Source: Corynebacterium qintianiae (lineage in GTDB: Bacteria; Actinomycetota; Actinomycetes; Mycobacteriales; Mycobacteriaceae). Taken from it: a DNA stretch of 64,000 nucleotides. The stretch covers positions 62,001-126,000 of the forward strand of contig NZ_CP064955.1 in NCBI RefSeq assembly GCF_011038645.2. Direction: 5' to 3'. Of this stretch, positions 1 to 8,479 are shown one piece after another. Every line of letters begins with the position of its first letter. Position 1 is the first letter of the stretch. Position numbers and translations under genes: made by a program. The notes under the pieces are model-generated. The model was not told the origin of the DNA and made no database searches. It worked only from the letters and a program-made list of their open reading frames with translations.

Positions 1-197
1 CTCGACGTCAACTCCCCGAGCCTGACCAAGTGCAGACATTTCGCCGCTGGGCTGCACGGGCGGGAAAAGGGAAGTGTCGCCATAGATGAATATAATATCA
101 TTAGTCTAGACCGCTTTGTCCATTCATGTCAGACAAAGCGTCCCATGACCTCCGCGAACATGCCACCGCGGGCAGCTCTGCGATACACTGTGCCATC

Positions 198-1856
198 ATG
201 ACCTCTGCGCACACCGGGAGAGCCCCGTCCCTGCTGGATGCGACCTGCGAGGATTTTGTTTACGACCTCGTGGCGCTTTCCCCGACGTTGGGGACCCGCA
301 TCGGCATCGAGGGGCACGACCACGACCTGCAGGACTTCAGCCCCGCCTACTGGGAGGACGTGGCGGACCGGGTCCGGGACCTGCTCGCCGATGTCGACGC
401 GCTGAACGATTCCACAGACGAATCTGACGATGACGACAATTTCGACCAGGCGGACACGTTGACTGCGGCCATCCTGCGCGACCGTATGACGCAGGAGCTC
501 GACCTGCACCACCGCGGTGAGGACCTGCGGATGCTGAACAACATCGACTCGCCGGTGCAGCACATCCGTGAGGCCTTCAGCCTGATGCCGAAGAGCAGCG
601 CCGAAGACCTTGAGAACGTCGAGTCGCGTCTGTCCAAGGTCCGCGACGCCCTGGCCGGTTACCGCGAGTCCCTCGCCGAGGCCGCGAGCCAGGGCGACGT
701 GGCCACGCACCGCCAGATCGATGCAGTGATCAGCCAGTGCGAGGCGCTCGGGGACGAAGGCTCCATGTTGGAGCGCCTCGGTGTGGCGTCCGAATCGAGC
801 GTCGTGCACGACGCCAAGAACTCCTTCCAGGACATGGCGGACTGGCTGTCCACCGAGCTCTCCCCGATGGCCCCGCACGAAGACGGCGTGGGGCGCGACC
901 GCTACGAGTTCTTCTCCCAGTTCTTCCTCGGCCGCAAGGTCGACCTCGACGAGGCCTACGAGTGGGCCCTGGAGAGCTTGCGTGAGGTGGTTCTCCAGGA
1001 GGCGGAACTCACCCGCTCCATGTTCGATGCGCCGACGACCATCCACGCCGCTTTCCGCAAACTCAACGAAGACGAGCGCTACACGCTGCGCACCTCCGGC
1101 GAGCTGCTGGATTGGATGGCCGAATCCACCCGCGAGGCCTACGCGGTCCTGCAGAACAACTGCTTCACCATTCCCGACGGCGTGCAGCGCCTCGACTGCG
1201 CCATCGACCCCGCCGGGACAGGTGGGCTCTACTACACACAGCCGAGCGACGACATGGTTCGCCCCGGCACGCTGTGGTGGTCCATGCCAGAGGGCAGGGA
1301 CTCGCTGCACACCTGGCACGAGCTGACTCATATCTTCCACCAGGGCGCGCCTGGCCACCACGTCCAGTTCGCCACGGCGCTGACCCAGCGCACCACCCTG
1401 AACCTGTGGCGCCGCAGCGTCAACGTCAACGCGGCGCATGCCGAGGGCTGGGCGCTCTACGCCGAGCAGCTCATGAGCGAGTACGGCTACTTCGACGAAC
1501 CGGCCAAGCAGCTGGGCCACCTGGACTCGAAGCGCCTCCAGCTCGCCCGCGTCGTCGTGGACATCGGGGTCCACCTGCACAAGAAAACGCCGGACAAGAC
1601 CGGCGTCTGGGACGCGCAGTACGCCAAGGCGTTTTTGCGCGACAACACCGCGATGCCGGAGTCCCGCGTCAGCTTCGAGCTCGACCGCTACATGGGGTGG
1701 CCCGGCCAGGCCCCCGCCTGTTCGGTGGGCTACCGGGCGTGGCTGAAGCTTCGCGACGACGCCCTCGCCCAGGGCATGAACTTGCGCGACTTCCACGACC
1801 GGGCTCTGCGTCTGGGTTCCATGCCGATGGACTTGCTCGCGCAGGAGCTCCTATAG
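198..1856 (+). CDS. DUF885 family protein, putative metallo-hydrolase
   Basis: Predicted cytosolic hydrolase of the DUF885 family, whose members look like zinc metallopeptidases but mostly have no known substrate. The family signature is visible: an HELTH motif near residue 374, a following PGHHVQF segment and the HAEGWALYAE block near 413. The first in-frame ATG is at 126, but a TACACT -10 box at 184-189 lies 8 nt before the ATG at 198, and conserved sequence starts only after it, so a leaderless start at 198 is preferred. A TATAAT at 91-96 could serve the longer form. The 3' end overlaps the convergent AbrB gene by 6 nt. Confidence 0.8.
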   Translation: MTSAHTGRAPSLLDATCEDFVYDLVALSPTLGTRIGIEGHDHDLQDFSPAYWEDVADRVRDLLADVDALNDSTDESDDDDNFDQADTLTAAILRDRMTQELDLHHRGEDLRMLNNIDSPVQHIREAFSLMPKSSAEDLENVESRLSKVRDALAGYRESLAEAASQGDVATHRQIDAVISQCEALGDEGSMLERLGVASESSVVHDAKNSFQDMADWLSTELSPMAPHEDGVGRDRYEFFSQFFLGRKVDLDEAYEWALESLREVVLQEAELTRSMFDAPTTIHAAFRKLNEDERYTLRTSGELLDWMAESTREAYAVLQNNCFTIPDGVQRLDCAIDPAGTGGLYYTQPSDDMVRPGTLWWSMPEGRDSLHTWHELTHIFHQGAPGHHVQFATALTQRTTLNLWRRSVNVNAAHAEGWALYAEQLMSEYGYFDEPAKQLGHLDSKRLQLARVVVDIGVHLHKKTPDKTGVWDAQYAKAFLRDNTAMPESRVSFELDRYMGWPGQAPACSVGYRAWLKLRDDALAQGMNLRDFHDRALRLGSMPMDLLAQELL

Positions 1857-2867
1857 TCGCCGGAGGACCTGCGGGAGGTACGCGGCGAAAAGGAGCACGC
1901 CGATCAGGCGGATGAGCTGGATTGCAATCACCGCGGGTCCGGCACCGCCTTCGGCCGAAAGCGCCAGCACCGTCTCCAGGGCGCCGGGGCTCGTGGCCAG
2001 GTAGCCCTCGAAGTGGCTGATCCCGAGCCACACCGACACGATCCAACCCATCGCGGCGCACGCGGCCATAAGCCCCGCAATGTAGGCGACAGTGGCGGGT
2101 AGGAGCCGGCCGAAGTGCCTGAGCGCGGGGACGTTTAGGCCCCCGCCGCAGATCCACCCGATGGCGAGGAAGGCAACGACTGCGAGGGCCGGCGGCATGG
2201 CCAAGGGGGCGTCGATAAGCGATCCCGCGAGGGCGGTTAGCACAAGCGGCCCGAAGACGCTCGCATTAGGCAACCGCACGATCCTGCCCAGCGGCTGTCC
2301 CGTGGCGACCAGCGCCGGGACGAAAAGCCACGACCACCAGGCGGGCTGGGGCGCGGTCGTTGCCGGGCCGGCGGGCGCCGCAAGTAGCGAGGCGACCAGC
2401 GGCAGCGTCACGGACACCGTGAGCAGGCGCAGGTACTGCGACAGCGCGACGTAGCGCGTATCCGCGCCCACCTCGGCGGCGACCGCCGGCATGATCGACG
2501 CCCCGCCGGCCAACAGCGACAACACGCCAGTTTCACGCGAGACACCGTGGTGGGACAGGAACATCCCGCCTGCGAACGCGAGCCCCACGGTTACCAGCGC
2601 CACCACAAGACCCGGAACGAGGAAAGCGGCGAGCTCGCGCGGCGGGATGCCCACGAGCGGGATCGCGGCTAAGACACCGATGATTCCGCGGGCCGCGGCG
2701 AAGAAGTGCTGGTTGACGGGCAGGTCGCGCCCGCTTGCGAGCGCCATGGCGCCGGAGGCGATAATCGCACCGAGGATCCACGCTGCCGGCACACCCAGGC
2801 GGGAGAAAAGGAAACCGAGCGCCACCGACGCCGGGGCGACGATGATCCATTTCTGCCAAGTGCGCAC
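1851..2867 (-). CDS. AbrB family membrane protein (putative transporter/regulator)
   Basis: Hydrophobic protein of 338 residues with about ten predicted membrane segments. It matches the AbrB/YjgV-type membrane family (two similar halves), named after an E. coli protein said to affect aidB; the true substrate is unknown. This is not the AbrB transition-state DNA-binding protein. The start is GTG, with the conserved glycine-rich first helix (RLGVPAAWILGAIIASG) beginning about residue 25. It is divergent from the TSUP gene with only 24 nt between starts, so their promoters must overlap the coding ends. Confidence 0.75.
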   Translation of the reverse strand: MRTWQKWIIVAPASVALGFLFSRLGVPAAWILGAIIASGAMALASGRDLPVNQHFFAAARGIIGVLAAIPLVGIPPRELAAFLVPGLVVALVTVGLAFAGGMFLSHHGVSRETGVLSLLAGGASIMPAVAAEVGADTRYVALSQYLRLLTVSVTLPLVASLLAAPAGPATTAPQPAWWSWLFVPALVATGQPLGRIVRLPNASVFGPLVLTALAGSLIDAPLAMPPALAVVAFLAIGWICGGGLNVPALRHFGRLLPATVAYIAGLMAACAAMGWIVSVWLGISHFEGYLATSPGALETVLALSAEGGAGPAVIAIQLIRLIGVLLFAAYLPQVLRRL

Positions 2868-2891
2868 CAGGGCGATGATACGGTCTCACGC

Positions 2892-3650
2892 ATGGAACTG
2901 CTGCCGCTTCTCGCCGCCGCCTCGCTGATCGCGGGGTGGGTTGACGCGGTGATCGGCGGCGGCGGGCTCGTGCTCATCCCCGTCCTGATGGCCTCCACGG
3001 GAATGCCCCCGGCGGCGGTGCTGGCCACGAACAAAGTCGCGGCAGTGACCGGCACAGCTTCGGCCGCGGTGACGATGGTGCGCCGCGTCGGGGTGCCGCG
3101 GTTTGCGTGGGGGCTGGCTGCCGTCGCGTTCGTCCTGTCGGCGTGCGGCGCCCTCGCGGTGTCCCTAATCAGCGACTCCGTTATCCGCCCCGCCATCCTG
3201 ATCCTGCTGGTGGCCGTGGGCCTGTTTGTGTTCTTCAACCCGTCGTTCGGCACCACGGCGGGCGCGCCCACGTACACGCGCGCGCGAGTCGCCGGGGGTG
3301 TCGGGCTTGCCCTTCTCATCGGGTTCTACGACGGCATCTTCGGCCCCGGCACCGGCATGTTCCTGATCATGGGGTTCACCGCTCTGTTCTCGCAGGCGTT
3401 CCTGCGCTCCGCGGCGATGGCGAAGGTGGTCAATACCGCGACCAACCTCGGGGCGTTGACGGTCTTCATCGCCGGGGGCTGGGTGGACTGGACTCTCGCG
3501 CTAGTTCTTGCCGTAGCCAACGTCGTCGGTGCGCAGCTGGGGGCGCGTACGGTGCTCAGAGGAGGCTCGAAGCTTGTCCGGTTAGCCTTGCTCGCGCTGG
3601 TGGTGGTGCTGTGCGCGCGTCTCGGGTGGCAGGAATTTTCCAATAACTAA
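2892..3650 (+). CDS. TSUP family transporter (TauE/SafE sulfite exporter-like)
   Basis: Membrane protein of 252 residues with about eight hydrophobic segments, typical of the TSUP (TauE/SafE, DUF81) family, which moves small anions such as sulfite or organosulfonates. The N-terminal GWVDAVIGGGGLVLIPVL segment and the second-half GFYDGIFGPGTGMFL segment are the two repeats of the family signature. The ATG at 2892 follows a TACGGT box (2879-2884) by 7 nt, so a leaderless mRNA is likely. The substrate cannot be read from the sequence. The TetR regulator just downstream may control it. Confidence 0.8.
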   Translation: MELLPLLAAASLIAGWVDAVIGGGGLVLIPVLMASTGMPPAAVLATNKVAAVTGTASAAVTMVRRVGVPRFAWGLAAVAFVLSACGALAVSLISDSVIRPAILILLVAVGLFVFFNPSFGTTAGAPTYTRARVAGGVGLALLIGFYDGIFGPGTGMFLIMGFTALFSQAFLRSAAMAKVVNTATNLGALTVFIAGGWVDWTLALVLAVANVVGAQLGARTVLRGGSKLVRLALLALVVVLCARLGWQEFSNN

Positions 3651-3692
3651 GTTTCCGCACCTATCCTGTGTCATTATTAGCCAATGACTAAG
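3640..3692 (+). promoter_or_regulatory. Direct repeats flanking the tetR promoter, candidate operator
   Basis: CCAATAACTAAG (3640-3651) and CCAATGACTAAG (3681-3692) differ at one base and are 41 bp apart, close to four helical turns. Between them lies a possible -10 box, TATCCT (3662-3667). The second copy spans the tetR start codon and includes the inverted pair TTAG-CTAA. The first covers the TSUP stop codon, so chance cannot be excluded. Confidence 0.3.
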
Positions 3693-4286
3693 ATCGAGAC
3701 GCCGGTTCGAGGTCAGCGGCCGAAGCGCCGGGCCGCGACTGAGGAGAAGATCGTCCGCTCCGTGCTCAAGCTCGCCCGGGCGAAGGGTTTCAACGCGGTG
3801 ACCATCGACGCCGTCGTTGCGGATTCCGGGGTGGCCAAGACCACCATCTACAGGCGTTACGACGACCGCATGGACATGCTCATCGACACCCTGCGTCAAA
3901 TCACCCTCGAGATCCCCACGGAATACCCCACCGACGAGAAGGGCTTCGAGCGTTACCTGGTCAACCTCCAGGATCACCTGGAAAACAAGATCGGCCTGCG
4001 CCTGATCGGCTCGCTGGTATCCAGCTCGGACGAGTTCATCGAGGAGTGGCGCGACCGCGTCGTAGCGGAGTTGGTGGACGGGTTCGCGCGCTACTACCGC
4101 AAGGGAATCAAAGAGGGTTCATTCTCAGCGGACGTCAACGGCGGTGCGATCGCCACCATGGTCGTCGGAAGCGTCCTGATGCGCGCGGCGTTCGACCTCA
4201 AGGGGCGCCAGTCCCATGCAAAAGAGCTCGCAGCGATGCTGTGGCCGATCGTCGCGTCACCCGAGAGCAAGGGCGCCGTTGGCTAG
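3684..4286 (+). CDS. TetR family transcriptional regulator
   Basis: DNA-binding repressor of 200 residues. The N-terminal helix-turn-helix region (about residues 18-65) contains VTIDAVVADSGVAKTTIYRRY, the typical TetR recognition helix. The remainder is a ligand-binding, dimerising helical domain of unknown specificity. It follows the TSUP transporter by 33 nt and overlaps the convergent permease gene by 30 nt, so either transporter could be its target. Repeats near its start suggest autoregulation. Confidence 0.85.
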   Translation: MTKIETPVRGQRPKRRAATEEKIVRSVLKLARAKGFNAVTIDAVVADSGVAKTTIYRRYDDRMDMLIDTLRQITLEIPTEYPTDEKGFERYLVNLQDHLENKIGLRLIGSLVSSSDEFIEEWRDRVVAELVDGFARYYRKGIKEGSFSADVNGGAIATMVVGSVLMRAAFDLKGRQSHAKELAAMLWPIVASPESKGAVG

Positions 4287-5714
4287 GCCGGCCAGCGCGC
4301 CCACGGCACCGAGCAGAACGATCGTGACCACGCCCCACTCGAACCCGTTGAACAGCTTTTCGCGCCGGGCCAGCCGAGTGAGTACGTAGGGAACCAGCCC
4401 CGGCACCACGGCAAGCGCGCCGAACAGCACGTACACGGGGTCGGCGGCGTAGATCAGCCAGAGCGAATAAACCACGCCGAGGACGCCGACTCCCAGGTGT
4501 TTGCGGTTGTCGGCGGGGGAGACGGCGGGCCCGGAGTCGTCGAAACGCGTGCCGGCGTGCGGGTGGGTCAGGCCTTTGCCGCGCACCGCGAGCAGCACGA
4601 GGTACACCGCCGAGAAAATGTACGGCAGAAGGTACATGATGGTGGCCAGCTGCACCATGGATGTGTACGAGGCTTCGCTGACGAAGAAGATAATGACAAA
4701 CACCTGGATCACCGCAGTGGAGATCAGCTGCGCGATCACAGGCGCGCCGGCGGCGTTGGCGTGGCCCAGCTTCGTGGGCAGCAGGCCGTCATTCGCCATC
4801 ATCACGATGGGCTCGGCGCAGAGCATCTGCCAGGAGACGTAGGCGCCCAGAACGGACAGGCACAGGCCGACGGAAATCAGCATGCCGCCCCACGGGCCCA
4901 CGACCGCCTCGAGGACCGCGCCCATGGAGTTCTCCGGCAGCGCGGCGAGCTCCTCGCGGGTGAGAACGCCGTACGACAGCGTGGACACCGCCATCAACAG
5001 GCCAAGGACCGAGAGGAACCCGATGACGGTGGCGCGGCCGACGTCGTTACGCGTGCGCGCCTGCTTGGAATATACGGAGGCACCCTCGATCCCGATAAAC
5101 ACCCACACCGTGAAGAGCATGATGCCCTGGAGTTGTTCGCTAAAGCTGGCGCCGGAGTTTTCCCCCCAGAAGTCGAGGGTGAAGGTGTCCCAGCTGAAGC
5201 CGAGAAACGCGACCAGCACGATGAAGCAGAGGATCGGGACCGTTTTCGCCACCGTAGTCACCACGTTCATCAGCGCCGCCTGCTTCACGCCGCGGGAGAG
5301 TATGAAGAAGATCACCCACGTCAACACCGACGTCGCCACCGCGAGAACCGCGTTGTTCTTCAGCACGGGGACGTAGTGGCCGATGGTGGAGAAGAACAGG
5401 GTGGCGTAACCCACCTGGGCAATCACCGAGCCGAGCCAGTACCCCCAGCCCGAGGTGAACCCAATAAAGTCGCCTAACCCAGCCCGCACGTAGGAGTAAA
5501 CGCCGGAATCCAGGTGCGGCTTGCGCCGGGCGAGGATCTGGAAGACGAAGGCGATGGAGAGCATGCCGACGCCCGCGATCGCCCAGCCGACGAGCATCGC
5601 GCCGGGGCTGGCCACCGAGGCGATGTTCTGCGGTAGCGCGAAGATGCCGGACCCGATGCAGGAACCGATGATGAGCGAGACCAGGGTCCACATGGTCACG
5701 GTATGGGTTTTCAT
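4257..5714 (-). CDS. APC superfamily basic amino acid/polyamine antiporter
   Basis: Inner-membrane amino acid transporter of 485 residues with about 12 membrane segments. The first helix contains GSCIGSGIFALPQN, the substrate-binding GSGIF motif of the APC superfamily. The overall pattern resembles the APA subfamily (ArcD/LysI-type arginine-ornithine or lysine antiporters), but the substrate is inferred only by subfamily. The reading frame is open far upstream through hrpB, but the true start is the ATG at 5714, where the conserved N-terminus begins. It follows hrpB by 32 nt, with a small hairpin between. Confidence 0.8.
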   Translation of the reverse strand: MKTHTVTMWTLVSLIIGSCIGSGIFALPQNIASVASPGAMLVGWAIAGVGMLSIAFVFQILARRKPHLDSGVYSYVRAGLGDFIGFTSGWGYWLGSVIAQVGYATLFFSTIGHYVPVLKNNAVLAVATSVLTWVIFFILSRGVKQAALMNVVTTVAKTVPILCFIVLVAFLGFSWDTFTLDFWGENSGASFSEQLQGIMLFTVWVFIGIEGASVYSKQARTRNDVGRATVIGFLSVLGLLMAVSTLSYGVLTREELAALPENSMGAVLEAVVGPWGGMLISVGLCLSVLGAYVSWQMLCAEPIVMMANDGLLPTKLGHANAAGAPVIAQLISTAVIQVFVIIFFVSEASYTSMVQLATIMYLLPYIFSAVYLVLLAVRGKGLTHPHAGTRFDDSGPAVSPADNRKHLGVGVLGVVYSLWLIYAADPVYVLFGALAVVPGLVPYVLTRLARREKLFNGFEWGVVTIVLLGAVGALAGLANGALALG

Positions 5715-5726
5715 TCCACACAAGAT

Positions 5727-5743
5727 ACTGGGTGTCTCCCAGT
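5727..5743 (-). other. Small hairpin between hrpB and the permease gene
   Basis: ACTGGG and CCCAGT form a 6-bp perfect stem with a 5-nt loop just after the hrpB stop and 13 nt before the permease ATG. There is no strong T-run on the minus strand, so it is a weak terminator or operator at best. Confidence 0.3.
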
Positions 5744-5746
5744 TTT

Positions 5747-7894
5747 CTAAATAGCGCGCCAGGGATCCTCGGGCCAGGGGTGCTTGGGGTAGCGCCCGCG
5801 CATCTCCTTCCGCACTTGCTGGTAGGGGCCGTCCCAGAAGCTGCGCAGGTCGTCCGTCACAGCGAGCTCGCGCCCCGCAGGAGAAAGTAGGTGGAACAGC
5901 ACCCTGACGCCCGCGCAGGTGGGCGACTCCGCCATGCCGAAGCATTTCTGCAGCTTGACCCGCACGATCGGCCGGCCCGTGGAGTAGTCGATCCTGCCCA
6001 CACCGACCCGCTCCGGCGCCAGCTCGTCCATCTTCGCCGCCTCCGGCCACGGCAGCTGCCGCAGCAGCGCGGCCCTCATGTCGAGCTTGCTTATCGACGC
6101 CCCCCTGGCCACCTCCCCGATCTCCGGCGAGTAGTCCCCCTTCGCGACATCGGGCCAAGGTTCACCTACCTCGCTGTGCAGGAAGTCGAGCCGGTCCTTG
6201 AGCCGCTGTGCGCTCTCACTGAGCGAAAAACTCTCGAAGCGTAGGTCTGTCAGCGCCTCCGCCGCTTCCTCCGGGGTTAGTTTCACCGGAGTCGAGCTCA
6301 GCTCGATGGCGCCGACGGCTTTGACGCGGCGGCCGCGCACGGAGCCGTCGACAAGCGCCGCCCGCGTCTCCTCGGTGACGCGTTCGACGGGCAGCTCGTA
6401 CGGCTCCGCGGCCCTGATCACCGCACCTTTGTTGGTTAGCTGCACCTCCGCGGCGGCGATCCATTCTGGCTGGCCGATTTGCGCGTCGAGCGTCGCGCGG
6501 GTGCCGCTCGCGAGAAGGTAGGTATCACCCATTTTCTTCGCCACCCACTGCGGATACGCTGCGGCGACGACCTCGCCAGCATTAACGGGCGGGGTACGGC
6601 GCACGAGGCGCTCCAGTCTGCGGACAGGCTGATCCGACAGCGCCGCCACGGTGGGCGCCGCACCGCTGCCGAACCTCAGCAGCGCGGCCCCGTGGCGCGG
6701 GTCGAGGGGGAGGGCCGACAGCTTTCTGCCGAACCCGGTGATGTCGTCCCCGTCGAGCGCGCCGAGGTCCCGCAGCGTGTGGTGGGCGTCGATAAGCGAC
6801 TGTTTCGGCGGTTGGTCGACCAGCGGCAGATCCGGCGAACCCCACGCCGCGACGGTGAGCGCCGCCGAAGTGAGGTCGCTGGTGGCGATCTCCGGAGTGA
6901 TGTCGGGCTGGAAGCGCTGGTAGTCGGCCTGGGAGTAGGCGCGCACGACGCTGCCGGGTCCGAGGCGGCCCGCGCGGCCGGCCCGCTGGTCCGCGCTCGT
7001 CTTCGCCGTCGAGACCGTAACTAGGCCCGTCATGGCACGGGCGGCGTCGCGTCGGGGCACACGCGACAACCCGGCGTCGACAACGCGACGCACGCCCGGC
7101 ACCGTGATGGAGGACTCCGCGATGCTCGTCGCCACCACCACCTGCTGACTGCCGCTCAGCGCCCGGTCCTGCTCGCCGGAGGTCAGACGGCCGTGAAGCG
7201 GAGCCCAGTCATCGAGGAAGGACCCGACGAGCTCCACCTCGCGCACACCTGGGACGAACACGAGGGTGCGCTCGCTGTGCTGCGCCAGCGCGGCAATGTG
7301 CCGGTAGAACTCGCGGGTACCCTGGGCGCGCTCGGGATGGGGCGCGTATTCAATGGTCAGCGGGTGCGTGACGGCCTCGGTGCTGAGGATCGCAGCACCC
7401 ATATGGTCGGCGAATTTCCGCGCGTCGAGGGTGGCGGACATGGCGGCGAGGTAGAAGTCGTCGCGCAGGATGGCAACTTCCATGCACATCGCGAGCACCA
7501 GGTCCGTGTCGAGCTGGCGCTCGTGGACTTCGTCGATGACGACCGCGTTGACCCCTTCGAGGCCCGGGTCTGCGATGAGGCGGTTGAGCAGCACACCGGG
7601 CGTGACGAACTCGACTAGCTCGCCGGGGTGGTGCTCACCGCGGATCGCATACCCGACTTTTTCTCCGACGCCGGTCCCGTCGAGCTGGGCTAAGCGACGC
7701 GCCACCGCACGCACCGCGACCCTCCTCGGAGCCGTGGCCAGCGTCTTTCCCACCATGTTCGCAATTGCTGGCGGGACAAGCGTGGTCTTGCCTGTCCCGG
7801 GGGGCGCCTCCACGACCAAGGGTCCGGTGTCCGGGAGCTGGTCGATCACCACCGCGACGGGGAGGCCTTCGCCGATGACACGCAGGTTGAACAT
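5747..7894 (-). CDS. hrpB: ATP-dependent RNA helicase HrpB
   Basis: DEAH-box RNA helicase of 715 residues, a little shorter than the usual 770-850. Walker A (EAPPGTGKTT) is near residue 30, the Walker B/DEVH box (VIDEVHERQLDTDL) near 120, SAT (MSATLD) near 153 and motif VI (QRAGRAGRLGPG) near 305. The C-terminal HrpB domain ends with the family-typical FWDGPYQQVRKEMRGRYPKH segment. HrpB function in actinobacteria is poorly defined; in E. coli it is non-essential. The ATG follows a TAGCCT box by 6 nt, consistent with leaderless transcription. Confidence 0.9.
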   Translation of the reverse strand: MFNLRVIGEGLPVAVVIDQLPDTGPLVVEAPPGTGKTTLVPPAIANMVGKTLATAPRRVAVRAVARRLAQLDGTGVGEKVGYAIRGEHHPGELVEFVTPGVLLNRLIADPGLEGVNAVVIDEVHERQLDTDLVLAMCMEVAILRDDFYLAAMSATLDARKFADHMGAAILSTEAVTHPLTIEYAPHPERAQGTREFYRHIAALAQHSERTLVFVPGVREVELVGSFLDDWAPLHGRLTSGEQDRALSGSQQVVVATSIAESSITVPGVRRVVDAGLSRVPRRDAARAMTGLVTVSTAKTSADQRAGRAGRLGPGSVVRAYSQADYQRFQPDITPEIATSDLTSAALTVAAWGSPDLPLVDQPPKQSLIDAHHTLRDLGALDGDDITGFGRKLSALPLDPRHGAALLRFGSGAAPTVAALSDQPVRRLERLVRRTPPVNAGEVVAAAYPQWVAKKMGDTYLLASGTRATLDAQIGQPEWIAAAEVQLTNKGAVIRAAEPYELPVERVTEETRAALVDGSVRGRRVKAVGAIELSSTPVKLTPEEAAEALTDLRFESFSLSESAQRLKDRLDFLHSEVGEPWPDVAKGDYSPEIGEVARGASISKLDMRAALLRQLPWPEAAKMDELAPERVGVGRIDYSTGRPIVRVKLQKCFGMAESPTCAGVRVLFHLLSPAGRELAVTDDLRSFWDGPYQQVRKEMRGRYPKHPWPEDPWRAI

Positions 7895-7945
7895 GTGCCC
7901 AGGCTAGGTCATTTCGCGTCATTCGCGGTTAAGATGAGCGACGTC

Positions 7946-8479
7946 ATGAGACGACTGTTTGCCGCCGTGCTGCCTCCGGACGATGTCCGCGAGCACCTCG
8001 TCCGCGCGCTTCGCCCGATCCGGGATTTGTCGTCGGAACTGAGGTGGACGGACCCGGACACGTGGCACCTCACGATGGCGTTCTACGGAAACCAGCCGAA
8101 TGACGCCGCCGTGGTCACGGACCACCTGTCGCAGGCCACCGCTTTCCGACGCCCCTTGCGCCTCCACCTGAGAGGAGCGGGGGCGTTTGATCGTCGCACT
8201 CTGTGGATCGGCGTCGGCGGCGACAAACCCCAGCTCCGGGAACTCATGTCGGACTGCTCCGTCGAGCTGGATAAGCGTCAGCGGGCCCACCTGACGGTGG
8301 CCAAGAGGTGCAACCGCACCCGCGACATGTGGCTTATCGACGACCACTCCCACGCGCTGTCCGTCTACTGCGGGCCGGAGTTTTGGGTGGACGAGGTCCA
8401 TCTGGTGGAGTCGCACCTGGGCGAGGGGCGCGGCGGTGGGCCGCGCTACGAGATTGTGGACACGTTCTATTTGCGTTAG
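7946..8479 (+). CDS. thpR: RNA 2',3'-cyclic phosphodiesterase (ThpR)
   Basis: Small cytosolic 2H-phosphoesterase of 177 residues that opens 2',3'-cyclic phosphates on RNA ends; the family was formerly called 2'-5' RNA ligase. The two catalytic HxT motifs are present: HLTMAF near residue 43 and HLTVAK near 110. The start is taken at the ATG before RRLFAAVLPPD; an ATG at 7934 would add four residues. A TAAGAT box (7930-7935) fits a leaderless start at 7946. The stop codon overlaps the convergent HNH gene. Confidence 0.85.
   Translation: MRRLFAAVLPPDDVREHLVRALRPIRDLSSELRWTDPDTWHLTMAFYGNQPNDAAVVTDHLSQATAFRRPLRLHLRGAGAFDRRTLWIGVGGDKPQLRELMSDCSVELDKRQRAHLTVAKRCNRTRDMWLIDDHSHALSVYCGPEFWVDEVHLVESHLGEGRGGGPRYEIVDTFYLR

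Noticed and set aside
104..111. GTCTAGAC palindrome before the DUF885 gene as a copy of the aspT-type operator
   Set aside because: It has no 3-nt centre and only 8 bp of symmetry; likely chance.
129..1796. Long antisense frame of 555 codons opposite the DUF885 gene
   Set aside because: High-GC third-position bias keeps the opposite frame open; its composition (Val, Gly, Arg, His-rich) and lack of motifs mark it as a shadow.
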